64,000 nucleotides of DNA, from contig CAVWAP010000009.1 of NCBI GenBank assembly GCA_963753055.1, forward strand, positions 124,001 through 188,000. Direction: 5' to 3'. Shown here in pieces: positions 47,684-56,078 of this stretch (within the stretch, counting starts at the first letter, position 1; each line of letters opens with the position of its first letter). Source of the DNA: JAUWGC01 sp963753055 (GTDB taxonomy: Bacteria > Bacteroidota > Bacteroidia > Bacteroidales > B18-G4). The position numbers were made by a program, and so were the translations under genes. A model generated the notes under the pieces. It had not been told where the DNA came from and made no database searches. It was given only the letters and a program-made list of their open reading frames with translations.

Positions 47684-49318
47684 ATGCAACGTTTCAACAA
47701 CATACAATATCTTAATGGAAAAGGGATCAACCGTTTCATGAAACTCAGATATGATCTGATCAAAGGATTGATTATCCCCCTGGTCATACTTATCTCCACA
47801 TCATACATAACTCAGGGCCAGATCAATGGCACCGGTGAATATGAAGTTTTTATCTCAGGACAGGTTACAAATGCTGAAAATGGTGCACCTGTACCCGGGC
47901 AGGTCATATATATCGAATCAGACCTGCAATATAATCCGGCACTTACTTATTCCGATTCCATTACAACAGATATTTTGGGCTTCTATTACGATACTATCCA
48001 AACAAATGTTGTTGATGGTTCACTGGTCTTTATCACCTACGATAGTGCCCAGATCAAAGTACAACAATATTTCCGTTTTCAACTGGACAATACTTATAAT
48101 CTTTTCCAGAACTTTAAAGTCTATGACCCTGAATCATTAAATGATTTCCAGGCCAGCTTCATGGCTGTTAAAGATACCGTGTATCATAATAACCTGCATT
48201 ACCAGTTTTTCGACAATTCCTACGGTGCAGACATAGTATCCTGGAAATGGGAATTCGGCGATGGCAATATCTCGTATGACAGGCATCCAAGGCATGCATA
48301 TGAAGAAAAAGGCATTTATGAAGTTAGCCTGACTATCTCAAATAAGCACTCCGGACATGACGCAAAGGTCAGTACGATCATTCAACACGTCCATGCCGGT
48401 TTTCTTGATTTCTTCCATCTGGGAGGTCATGTTTTTGCAGAAGGTTTCCCAATCGACCTGGGATATGCTTACCTGTTCAAGTACGAAGGTAATGAAATAC
48501 TTGTCCCTGTTGATACTGCTAAAATAGACACCCTGGGATATTATTATTTTTACCAGCTGGCCCCGGGAGAATACACAACCAAGGCTTTCTTGCATCCCAA
48601 TTCTACTCATTTTGAGCATTATGCCCCCACTTATTTTGGGAATACACTCATCTGGAATGATGCAGAACCTGTCCAACTGAATGATGAGGATAACTGGGAA
48701 TGCGACATCAGGTTGCTTCAACCTGAAACCATGATGTTAGGTGATGGTCTTATCCAGGGAACCATTTCTTTTGGAGGTGTTGAAAATCCAGGCAACCCAC
48801 CTGCTGAAAATGTTGAGATCCTGTTGCTTAACAACGATGAAGAATGTGCATCTTACTTATATTCAAATGCTGGCGGGGAATATACATTCAGCGAATTACC
48901 TTATGGAAATTATATCGTCTATGCTGAAGTACCGGGCAAGGAAACAATCCCAGCCTATATCACTATTGATGCCAATAATCCTACCTTGAACAATCTCGAC
49001 TTGATCATCCTATCAGGACAGATCGTATTTTCAGTTAAAGAGATCGCTTCCGACTTTGTTGAAAGCATTAATAATATCTATCCAAATCCAGCAAGAGAAA
49101 AAGCATACCTGGAAGTGAACATGACCAGGCCATCTTCAATACAGGTAGACATCCTGAATTATGCCGGTCAGAAAGTATACTCACTGTCAGATTATCTTAC
49201 CCAGGGTAAGAATAGAATGATCTTAGCAACACATTCTCTGGCAAGAGGAATGTACACCGTTCTGCTTACTACCCAGGACAACGTGCGAATTGCAGAGAAA
49301 CTAATTATCGTTAATTGA
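47684..49318 (+). CDS. Secreted PKD-domain protein with T9SS sorting domain (first module)
   Basis: This 544-residue product has a signal peptide (LIIPLVILISTSYITQGQ); the start may be 47684 or the ATG at 47738. One carboxypeptidase-like N-terminal domain is followed by a PKD domain (WKWEFGDGNISYD, HAYEEKGIYEVSLTI). Two further beta-sandwich modules follow, with the shared motif HPNSTHFEHYAPTY and the turn GNYIVYAEVPG. A type A sorting domain closes it: INNIYPNPAREKAYLEV and RGMYTVLLTTQD. It should be displayed on the surface by T9SS. It lies 11 bp after the barrel protein and is followed by a terminator, so it belongs to the sigma module. Confidence 0.85.
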   Translation: MQRFNNIQYLNGKGINRFMKLRYDLIKGLIIPLVILISTSYITQGQINGTGEYEVFISGQVTNAENGAPVPGQVIYIESDLQYNPALTYSDSITTDILGFYYDTIQTNVVDGSLVFITYDSAQIKVQQYFRFQLDNTYNLFQNFKVYDPESLNDFQASFMAVKDTVYHNNLHYQFFDNSYGADIVSWKWEFGDGNISYDRHPRHAYEEKGIYEVSLTISNKHSGHDAKVSTIIQHVHAGFLDFFHLGGHVFAEGFPIDLGYAYLFKYEGNEILVPVDTAKIDTLGYYYFYQLAPGEYTTKAFLHPNSTHFEHYAPTYFGNTLIWNDAEPVQLNDEDNWECDIRLLQPETMMLGDGLIQGTISFGGVENPGNPPAENVEILLLNNDEECASYLYSNAGGEYTFSELPYGNYIVYAEVPGKETIPAYITIDANNPTLNNLDLIILSGQIVFSVKEIASDFVESINNIYPNPAREKAYLEVNMTRPSSIQVDILNYAGQKVYSLSDYLTQGKNRMILATHSLARGMYTVLLTTQDNVRIAEKLIIVN

Positions 49319-49340
49319 TTAGATCGATTATTGCATTTTT

Positions 49341-49373
49341 GGCATCTCGCAGACTCTCGGGATGCCTTTTTTT
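49341..49373 (+). terminator. Rho-independent terminator closing the first sigma module
   Basis: A 9-bp stem GGCATCTCG / CGGGATGCC with one G-T pair and an eight-base loop is followed by seven T residues, 22 bases after the PKD gene stop. Confidence 0.8.
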
Positions 49374-49428
49374 ATAGATTTAGGCAACCCATATGTTTTA
49401 AACCTGTCTGGTTACTAGCAATATTTTG

Positions 49429-49974
49429 ATGGCTTCTGAGAAGAAAATAATTGAGGATTGTATCAGAGGGAAGCGTTATGCGCATGAGCAAATATATAAT
49501 GATCATGCATCGACTATGCTAACAATATGTATGCGCTACTGTAAGGATAAGTCAGAAGCGGAAGACATCATGCAGGAAGGATTTATAAAAGTTTTCTCTA
49601 ACCTGAAGAAATTCAGGGGCGAAGGATCCTTTGAGGGTTGGATAAAACGCATCATGGTGAACACCGCAATAAACCATTACCAGAGAAACCTCAAACATTA
49701 TTTTCATAATCAACTGGAAGAGATCCAGGAAGCTATTGGAGATTATAATGATGAGGACTTTCATCCAGATGATGATATTACAAGGAGGAAGCTCCTGTCA
49801 CTTATTCAGGAACTCCCCGAAGGATATAGGTTTGTGTTCAACTTATATGTTTTTGAGGATTATTCACATAAAGAAATTGCTGATACCCTTAACATTTCCG
49901 TTAATACATCTAAAACACAACTATTTAAAGCACGGAGATGGTTGATGAAAAGGGTTGAGAACTTAAATATTTAA
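49429..49974 (+). CDS. ECF-type RNA polymerase sigma factor (second module)
   Basis: The frame opens with TTG at 49426, but the adjacent ATG at 49429 (MASEKK) is the likely start, giving 181 residues. Region 2 holds KDKSEAEDIMQEGFIKVF and FEGWIKRIMVNTAINHYQR; region 4 holds YRFVFNLYVFEDYSHKEI and ISVNTSKTQLFKARRWL. It closely resembles the first module's sigma factor in both motifs and layout, indicating duplication. The barrel protein starts 14 bp downstream. Being 55 bp past a terminator, it needs its own promoter; no clean TAnnTTTG was found. Confidence 0.94.
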   Translation: MASEKKIIEDCIRGKRYAHEQIYNDHASTMLTICMRYCKDKSEAEDIMQEGFIKVFSNLKKFRGEGSFEGWIKRIMVNTAINHYQRNLKHYFHNQLEEIQEAIGDYNDEDFHPDDDITRRKLLSLIQELPEGYRFVFNLYVFEDYSHKEIADTLNISVNTSKTQLFKARRWLMKRVENLNI

Positions 49975-49988
49975 AACACAATATCATA

Positions 49989-51239
49989 ATGCACATGGAA
50001 CGTGATCGTAAAAAGGTTGATACTTTCTTTACCTCCAACCTGGAAGGATTCAAGATGGAGCCCTCCAATCAGGTCTGGTCAGGTATTGAAAAAAGATATT
50101 TCAGGCAGGGGGCTGGTTTCATAGCTCTTCTCTGGAAAGTCTTGCCTTACATGCTGGTTATTGGCTCCGGTATCGCTGTGTATACTATCTTCTTCATCCC
50201 GGATGAGATCATTGCTACCGTTGAAGAACCTGTTACACAGCAGGATGTTGTAAAACTTAAGGCTCCATCAACCGTAATATCAGTAAAACCAGAACCAACA
50301 AATATTGATCATGGATCAACCACTACTAAGGAAACTCAGATACTATCAGAAGCAGAACCTACAGTGCCTGCACCGACAAAACCAGTCAGGGCAGACCTCG
50401 ATGTGATCCATGATCAATTTTCAATCACCTGCAAGCAGGTCACCTATCAGCCTTCAGATGCGTTTTTAAACAATACTATAATTATCAGTGAGCGAAAATC
50501 AAATGATATCGCACTGGGTTATCAGCTAAATAATGATTATGTAAGAAAGGCTGAATACTGGCTGGGCGCGCAGATTACACCCTCTGTAGTGTTCTACCCC
50601 GGCAAAAACAATAAGAACAGTTGGTCGGGAGAAGTTACCATGGATTATGTACCTTCCAGGTTTACTTTCCAGGCTGGTCTGGGACTTGGTTATTATAAGG
50701 AATCGGGTGAATACCAGATAGCATACTCAAGCTACGACAGTATTGGTTTTTATTATGATGTTGCTTCGTTCTCACTTCATCCGGAGAACCCGGATTCGCT
50801 GACGTTTGAACTTACTGAAACAAGTATCTATGATACTATTGACCATATTGTACTTGAGGAAATACAAAATAAGTACCTGTACCTCCGGTTCCCTGTAAAC
50901 GTCGGATACAACGTGTTTAACACAAAAAGGTTAACCTGCTATGTGCGGGCCGGAGTTGTCTTTTCTGTATTGGTATGGAAGGATGAACCCGAAGTCAGGG
51001 CCCCTATCAATGACATCGACCTCATCAGAATTGAAACGACCTATCCCGGACGTACCAGTACGAGCTGGCAATTTACAGCGGGAATTAGTTTCAGATACCA
51101 ATTTAGTAAAAGAGTTGGCTTGTCACTTGAGCCAGTTTACATGCATTATTTCGGTAATCTTTATAAACCAGGATTTGATTACTCAAATACAAAACCATAC
51201 GCTATTGGACTCAGAACAGGGATTTATGTTAAATTCTAA
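49989..51239 (+). CDS. Putative dual-membrane-spanning anti-sigma factor with outer-membrane barrel (second module)
   Basis: This 416-residue protein is built like its counterpart at 46410. It has a short N-terminal segment with FKMEPSNQVWSGIEKRYF, one membrane helix (about 45-70, LWKVLPYMLVIGSGIAVYTI), a Pro/Thr-rich linker (about 75-140), and a barrel-like C-terminal region (about 185-416; WLGAQITPSVVFYPGKN, RFTFQAGLGLGYYKESG). It ends in KPYAIGLRTGIYVKF. The first and last parts match the 46410 protein best; the linker has diverged. It should sit in both membranes and hold the neighbouring ECF factor. The function is inferred. Confidence 0.75.
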   Translation: MHMERDRKKVDTFFTSNLEGFKMEPSNQVWSGIEKRYFRQGAGFIALLWKVLPYMLVIGSGIAVYTIFFIPDEIIATVEEPVTQQDVVKLKAPSTVISVKPEPTNIDHGSTTTKETQILSEAEPTVPAPTKPVRADLDVIHDQFSITCKQVTYQPSDAFLNNTIIISERKSNDIALGYQLNNDYVRKAEYWLGAQITPSVVFYPGKNNKNSWSGEVTMDYVPSRFTFQAGLGLGYYKESGEYQIAYSSYDSIGFYYDVASFSLHPENPDSLTFELTETSIYDTIDHIVLEEIQNKYLYLRFPVNVGYNVFNTKRLTCYVRAGVVFSVLVWKDEPEVRAPINDIDLIRIETTYPGRTSTSWQFTAGISFRYQFSKRVGLSLEPVYMHYFGNLYKPGFDYSNTKPYAIGLRTGIYVKF

Positions 51240-51252
51240 TGCTGCTTGATCT

Positions 51253-52785
51253 ATGAAAACTTTACTCAAAATAACATATTTGGTGCTGATCATTTCGGTC
51301 TGTGCGAATATGGTAGCTGCACAGGAACAATATAATTACAATTCAGGAGATAGCTGTGAAGCATTTTTCATTCCTGTACCAAACCCCTCTGAGCAATATA
51401 CCATTCAATTTGCAGACCAATCAACCGGGATGATTAATAATTGGTCCTGGTCCTTTGGCGATGGTACGGCCTCATCAGATCAAAATCCCGTTCATTCTTT
51501 TGAAGGACCAGGTGCTTATATGGTATGCCTGACAATCTCCAATAATGATTCCCTTAATTACTGTTTTGATGTTTTCTGTGATACGGTGTTCCTGACAGAT
51601 ACTATTCAATGTATTGCCGACTTCAGTTACGTTCTTGATTCTAACTCTTATAAACCAAATAAATTTCAGTTCAATGATGCCTCTACAGGCGAAATTGACT
51701 TCTGGTACTGGGATTTTGGTGATGGTTCTTTTTCATCAGAACAAAACCCCCAACATACATTCAATCAGGAAGGGCAGTATAATGTTTGCCTTATCGTAGC
51801 ACAAAGCAATATCATCAACTGTGTTGATACAATATGCTATCAAATTAGGATGCCAGATTATTTTAGTTTTGGAGGTTTTGCCTTTACACATGATCACCCT
51901 ATCAATAATCCATTTCCTACAGGAGATACAGGGGTTGCACTCCTGTATAAATTATATTCAGACAATCATCTTGTACCACTCGACACAAATACTTTTGTAG
52001 ACTTTGGCTATTATCATTTTCCTAACAAGTTACCCGGGGAATACCTGGTTAAGATCATGCTTACGCCTAAGTCAACTCATTTTAAGAGCTACATGGCAAC
52101 ATATTATCAGGACAATCATTTCTGGAATCAGGCCCAGAGTGTCTTTATATCTGATTCCAACGCTTACAATATGCATGTTTATCTGAAAGAAATACCAGGT
52201 GTCGAACCGGGTCCGGGGACAATAAGAGGACAGATTGTCGAGGATCGATATTCACCGTTTGAGCGGCCATACCCGACCTTTTCAACAGAAATTATCCTGG
52301 CTACGACTGATGGACAGCCCTTGGATTTTACTTATTGCAACCAGGATGGAAAATTCCATTTCAATAATATTTCCTTTGGCAGCTATAAGCTATTCGTCGA
52401 CCATACCGGCAAGTATGCTTTACCTGTGATCGTTGAAATCAACGAAACTGTTCCAATTATTGACACTATTCTTATCAAGATCTCTGATCATAGCCTGACA
52501 GCAATTGGTGAGTCTTCCTTGATGACGCTAATTGAAGTCGGCAATGTTTATCCAAACCCTGTCAGGGATATGCTAAACCTTGAGATCAATGCTTTGGGAA
52601 CAATGAATGTTAATATACGCGTACTTGACATTCACGGCAGGAAGAACCTGGAATATGATCAAACATTGCAGCAGGGAGAAAATAAACTTCACTTATCATC
52701 AGCCAGTCTTCCCAGGGGAGTCTACTTGCTGATGCTTAGGTTTGAAGGTGAGAAATACATAATCTCCAGAAAATTTATCAAATAA
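51253..52785 (+). CDS. Secreted double-PKD protein with T9SS sorting domain (second module)
   Basis: This 510-residue protein has a signal peptide (ITYLVLIISVCANMVAAQ). Two PKD domains are visible (WSWSFGDGTASSDQNPVHSF near 72, WYWDFGDGSFSSEQNPQHTF near 153). A beta module carries TPKSTHFKSYMATYYQDN near 275, and a carboxypeptidase-like module carries FGSYKLFVDHTGK. The sorting domain closes it (GNVYPNPVRDMLNLEI, PRGVYLLMLRFEGEKY). It has several Cys in CVDTICY and CFDVFCD pairs near the PKD edges. It starts 13 bp after the barrel gene, so it is likely co-expressed with the sigma pair. Confidence 0.87.
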   Translation: MKTLLKITYLVLIISVCANMVAAQEQYNYNSGDSCEAFFIPVPNPSEQYTIQFADQSTGMINNWSWSFGDGTASSDQNPVHSFEGPGAYMVCLTISNNDSLNYCFDVFCDTVFLTDTIQCIADFSYVLDSNSYKPNKFQFNDASTGEIDFWYWDFGDGSFSSEQNPQHTFNQEGQYNVCLIVAQSNIINCVDTICYQIRMPDYFSFGGFAFTHDHPINNPFPTGDTGVALLYKLYSDNHLVPLDTNTFVDFGYYHFPNKLPGEYLVKIMLTPKSTHFKSYMATYYQDNHFWNQAQSVFISDSNAYNMHVYLKEIPGVEPGPGTIRGQIVEDRYSPFERPYPTFSTEIILATTDGQPLDFTYCNQDGKFHFNNISFGSYKLFVDHTGKYALPVIVEINETVPIIDTILIKISDHSLTAIGESSLMTLIEVGNVYPNPVRDMLNLEINALGTMNVNIRVLDIHGRKNLEYDQTLQQGENKLHLSSASLPRGVYLLMLRFEGEKYIISRKFIK

Positions 52786-52887
52786 CATTTAGAGCGAGGC
52801 AACTTTTTCAAATTCGCTTGTCTTAAATTTAGGAACCATCAAATGATTGCACCGAAACTTATTTATTAACACCAAATTCCAACAACC

Positions 52888-54501
52888 ATGAAAAAGTTAT
52901 TTACTGCAATAATGGTCGTATTACTCTATGCACTAACTACCAACGCACAAAATATTAATTTATCTGTTTACGGTACAATTACAGATGTATCAATCAACCA
53001 ACCAGTTGCAAACCACGCTGTTAATATAGTTGTCGACAGTAGTTTTATGGTGAATTTCGATATTTGCCAGTCGGGAGGAGGTTGCGAGGCTGGATTTTAT
53101 GCCTATCCCGATTCTACCAATCCATATACTATCACATTTATAGATAATTCCACCGGATTTCATGATCAATGGCTCTGGGACTTTGGCGACGGACAATCAT
53201 CAACTCAACAAAACCCGGTTCACTCGTACAACAGCATCGGAACTTACCTGGTATGCCTGTCAATATGGGACAGCCTGGGTACATGCCAGGATACATATTG
53301 TGATTCCATTTATGTCGGAGGCAATCCTCCTGGAGGTTGTACCAACGCTTTCACTTATATCGCTGATGATTCATTGACTTATACTTTTACCGGTGAAGCT
53401 TACATGAACGGAGTGCTTGCCAATAACAACGTAGATTTTTTCTGGAATTTCGGTGATGGGACAACAGGATTTGGACAAACACCTACTCATACATTTCCAC
53501 AGCTGAATACATTATATGAGGTTTGCCTGACAACATTTCATTTTGACTCTATCCCGGATACTTGCGTGGCGATTTCCTGCCAGGATGTTTGGGTTGTGGG
53601 TGACACCATTAATAATTTTACCCTAACCGGTGCAGTGTTTCTGCAAAACCAGATGCTTGCCGATATTGGGGAGGTCCATTTAATGCTTTTCGATACAATG
53701 GGTGTGAATCAGGTTATAATTCAATCCACCACAATCGACAGTGGCATGTACATGTTCACTGATGTAGCCTCAGGAGCTTATTATATACAGGCAGAACTGA
53801 GCCCGAATTCAGCATATTTCGGACAATATATGCCCACATATCATCTCAGCGCATTGTATTGGCAAAATGCCAATCTGGTTGTTCCAATGCCAGTTGCCGT
53901 TTACGATATTTATATGCTGTCAGACTCGACCTATGCAGGTGGCAATGGCGGAGTTTATGGAGTTGTTGAGGAGGAAAGCTTCAGGGAGCTTCTGGAAGGT
54001 GTGGAAATGCTACTCCTGGGACCAAATAATGAACCATATACATATATCCGGACAGATGAGAATGGAGATTATTCTTTCGCTGACCTGGCTTATGGTACCT
54101 ATAAAATATATACTGAGATTCCCGGAATTGAAACAATCCCTGTGATAGTTACATTAGAGGAAGGGAACCCTACACAAGAAGTTAATATCCTGATTAAAGA
54201 TGGTATGGCTGTTACTATACAAGAAAACCAGAACTCTAAGATCATTGAAGAATTAGGAAACATCTACCCTAACCCTGTAATAGATAATGCTCGTATGAAG
54301 ATTTCACTCATGGAGAAAACCCGGATTGAGATCAACATCATGAACCTGGTAGGACAAACTATATTACACGAAGTAATGATCCTTTCAGCAGGGACTCAAC
54401 AAATACAATTGAACACAGCTGGTATCCCTTCAGGGTTATATCATCTTCAAATCATTACTGCCACTGGAGAATCAATTTCCAGGAAGCTAATTAAATACTA
54501 A
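52888..54501 (+). CDS. Secreted double-PKD protein with T9SS sorting domain (third copy)
   Basis: This 537-residue protein has a signal peptide ending near TTNAQ. It contains two PKD domains (WLWDFGDGQSSTQQNPVHSY near 95, FFWNFGDGTTGFGQTPTHTF near 185), the shared module with SPNSAYFGQYMPTYHLSA near 310, a carboxypeptidase-like module (YGTYKIYTEIPGIE), and a sorting domain (GNIYPNPVIDNARMKI, PSGLYHLQIITATGES). It is a paralogue of the two upstream PKD proteins but has no sigma/anti-sigma pair of its own. A 102-bp gap separates it from the second module, so it may be part of that regulon or separately expressed. Confidence 0.87.
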   Translation: MKKLFTAIMVVLLYALTTNAQNINLSVYGTITDVSINQPVANHAVNIVVDSSFMVNFDICQSGGGCEAGFYAYPDSTNPYTITFIDNSTGFHDQWLWDFGDGQSSTQQNPVHSYNSIGTYLVCLSIWDSLGTCQDTYCDSIYVGGNPPGGCTNAFTYIADDSLTYTFTGEAYMNGVLANNNVDFFWNFGDGTTGFGQTPTHTFPQLNTLYEVCLTTFHFDSIPDTCVAISCQDVWVVGDTINNFTLTGAVFLQNQMLADIGEVHLMLFDTMGVNQVIIQSTTIDSGMYMFTDVASGAYYIQAELSPNSAYFGQYMPTYHLSALYWQNANLVVPMPVAVYDIYMLSDSTYAGGNGGVYGVVEEESFRELLEGVEMLLLGPNNEPYTYIRTDENGDYSFADLAYGTYKIYTEIPGIETIPVIVTLEEGNPTQEVNILIKDGMAVTIQENQNSKIIEELGNIYPNPVIDNARMKISLMEKTRIEINIMNLVGQTILHEVMILSAGTQQIQLNTAGIPSGLYHLQIITATGESISRKLIKY

Positions 54502-54515
54502 CGTATGCTCAAGAT

Positions 54516-54549
54516 GAAAAAAGCAACCTCGATGAGGTTGCTTTTTTTT
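54516..54549. terminator. Bidirectional terminator between PKD gene and queD
   Basis: An 8-bp stem GCAACCTC / GAGGTTGC with a GAT loop has seven A upstream and eight T downstream, so it can act on both converging transcripts. The queD stop lies at the edge of the T tract. Confidence 0.85.
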
Positions 54550-54997
54550 ATTCGTTGTCGCTGGCAAACCATTCTGAATAAGCAGTTGCAGTTTCGCGCA
54601 GCTTGAGGTTGTGCAACTTAATGCCCCCAGGCAATTTATCCTTTATCCGTTTTGCAAAATCCACCAACAGGTTCTCGCTTGTAGGCTGATAATCAACAAT
54701 ATTGACCTTCCCAAAACGCTTTTGCATCTCATTTATCAGCTCGGGTTCATGGTCCATGCTGATGACCAGGCTATGATCAAAAACTTCAATGATGCTTGAT
54801 TTCACAATGGTTTTTAAATCTTTGAAATCCATCACCATTCCCTTTTTGGGAGATCCGGGATTAGTAATTGGCTCACCCATCAGTGTTACATCCAGGCCAT
54901 AAGAATGTCCATGGATATGCTTGCAGGGCCCATCATAATTTTTAAGAACATGAGCCATCTCGAAAGTAAATTTCTTGGTGATTCTTATGTTTGACAC
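54548..54997 (-). CDS. queD: 6-carboxy-5,6,7,8-tetrahydropterin synthase
   Basis: This 149-residue enzyme makes 6-carboxytetrahydropterin from dihydroneopterin triphosphate, an early step to queuosine and other deazapurines. Zinc ligands are His16 (FEMAHVL), His29 and His31 (HIHGHSYG), with catalytic Cys25 in GPCKHIHGH. VMDFKDLKTIV and FDHSLVI carry the catalytic Asp/His pair, and the Glu of PTSENLLV completes the site. No other queuosine gene is nearby. It follows the MntP-like gene by 20 bp. QueD is preferred to eukaryotic-type PTPS because of the position of its Cys. Confidence 0.92.
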   Translation of the reverse strand: MSNIRITKKFTFEMAHVLKNYDGPCKHIHGHSYGLDVTLMGEPITNPGSPKKGMVMDFKDLKTIVKSSIIEVFDHSLVISMDHEPELINEMQKRFGKVNIVDYQPTSENLLVDFAKRIKDKLPGGIKLHNLKLRETATAYSEWFASDNE

Positions 54998-55017
54998 GAT
55001 AAAAAAATTTTCTGTTT

Positions 55018-55581
55018 TTATATCAGTTTGACATATTCAAATAAGAGCATAATACCCATAAAGATAATCAAAAAGCCTCCTATGGATTCAGCCACCTGTC
55101 CGTACTTCACATTGCCTGATACCCTCCCAAGAATAACGCCCAGTATTGAAAATATAAATGAAGTAGTGGCAATAATTGGTAAAGCAGGTATCAAATCCAG
55201 GCTTATCAATCCCAGGGTCATTCCAATGATGAAAGCATTGATACTTGATGCAAATGACGCCCCGATCAGTATCCTGATATGGCTCAGGTCTAATGCTCTT
55301 TCCGGAGATTGGGCTTTACGGGATATCAGCACCATCTTCAATCCCAGCATTACCATGATGAATATCACCAATGGCCAGGCCATCTGGTTCAACCATCCCC
55401 TGAAAGAAAGGGATAATAGCCATCCCAGGGTAAACATAGCACCCTGGAATGAGGCCAGGGTGAAGGAGATCTTCATAGTTCCCGGGAAGTCCTGGCACTT
55501 AAAGAAACTACTTATAAAGGCCAGGGAAAAACTGATCATGGACAGGCCAATCGCTATAATGATAATCCCGTGAAGGCTCAT
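55018..55581 (-). CDS. MntP-like membrane protein lacking both conserved aspartates
   Basis: This 187-residue, six-helix membrane protein aligns with the manganese exporter MntP over its whole length (GLSMISFSLAFISS at the start, FASSINAFIIGMTLG in the second half, and a closing GGFLIIFMGIMLLFEYVK). In E. coli MntP the equivalent motifs have Asp16 and Asp118. Here they read Ile16 and Asn115, so both acidic residues at the pseudo-symmetric site are gone. Mn export is therefore doubtful, and another role for the fold is possible. It lies between queD and a methionine sulfoxide reductase on one strand. Confidence 0.72.
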   Translation of the reverse strand: MSLHGIIIIAIGLSMISFSLAFISSFFKCQDFPGTMKISFTLASFQGAMFTLGWLLSLSFRGWLNQMAWPLVIFIMVMLGLKMVLISRKAQSPERALDLSHIRILIGASFASSINAFIIGMTLGLISLDLIPALPIIATTSFIFSILGVILGRVSGNVKYGQVAESIGGFLIIFMGIMLLFEYVKLI

Positions 55582-55596
55582 AATGCTAGTTTATAT

Positions 55597-55604
55597 CAAA
55601 TTTA
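55597..55604 (-). promoter_or_regulatory. TAnnTTTG box of the MntP-like gene
   Basis: The minus strand reads TAAATTTG, an exact -7 consensus, 16 bases before the start and overlapping the stop codon of the preceding reductase gene. No -33 TTTG at the ideal distance was found. Confidence 0.4.
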
Positions 55605-56069
55605 GTTATCTTTCCACAAAAGCTTCAGGATTTTCTCAAGCCACTCTGCATCCACATGGTCGAAAGAATTTAATGAAGAGCTATCAACATCCAGGATGCC
55701 AAGGATCTTACCTGATGGATCTCTTAGAGGAACTACAATCTCCGATTGAGACCTGGAATCACATGCGATATGGCCGGGAAACTTTTCTACATCCGGAACA
55801 ACAATTGCTTCCTTTTGGTTAATTCCAGCCCAGCATACACCTGTGTCTTTCTTCAATAGAATACATGCCACCGGACCCTGGTATGGGCCCACAATTAATT
55901 CTCCTTCAGTTAACATGTAAAACCCGGTCCAGAAAAAATAATCCATCTTATGATGAAGCACGGCAACAATCGTTGCCATATTAGCTGTCAGGTAGCTCTT
56001 GTTCTTGATCAGCCCGTCAATCTGCTGATATAATCTTTCGTAGCGTTTATATTTTTTTTCTGTATCCAT
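55602..56069 (-). CDS. msrC: Free methionine-(R)-sulfoxide reductase (GAF domain)
   Basis: This 155-residue protein is a single GAF domain. It has Cys69 (GPVACILL), Cys79 (TGVCWAG) and Cys103 (GHIACDSRSQSEIVVPL). The 10- and 24-residue spacing equals that of E. coli fRMsr (Cys84, 94, 118). The enzyme reduces free Met-R-sulfoxide, using a disulfide relay and thioredoxin. VPDVEKFPGHIACDS is a strong family signature. It lies nine bases downstream of the MFS gene, so the two are co-transcribed. Confidence 0.92.
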   Translation of the reverse strand: MDTEKKYKRYERLYQQIDGLIKNKSYLTANMATIVAVLHHKMDYFFWTGFYMLTEGELIVGPYQGPVACILLKKDTGVCWAGINQKEAIVVPDVEKFPGHIACDSRSQSEIVVPLRDPSGKILGILDVDSSSLNSFDHVDAEWLEKILKLLWKDN

Positions 56070-56078
56070 TTGCTCTAT

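Noticed and set aside
55028..55573. 181-residue plus-strand open frame opposite the MntP-like gene
   Set aside because: It is antisense to a membrane protein with clear helix pattern and promoter. The opposite frame has irregular composition.
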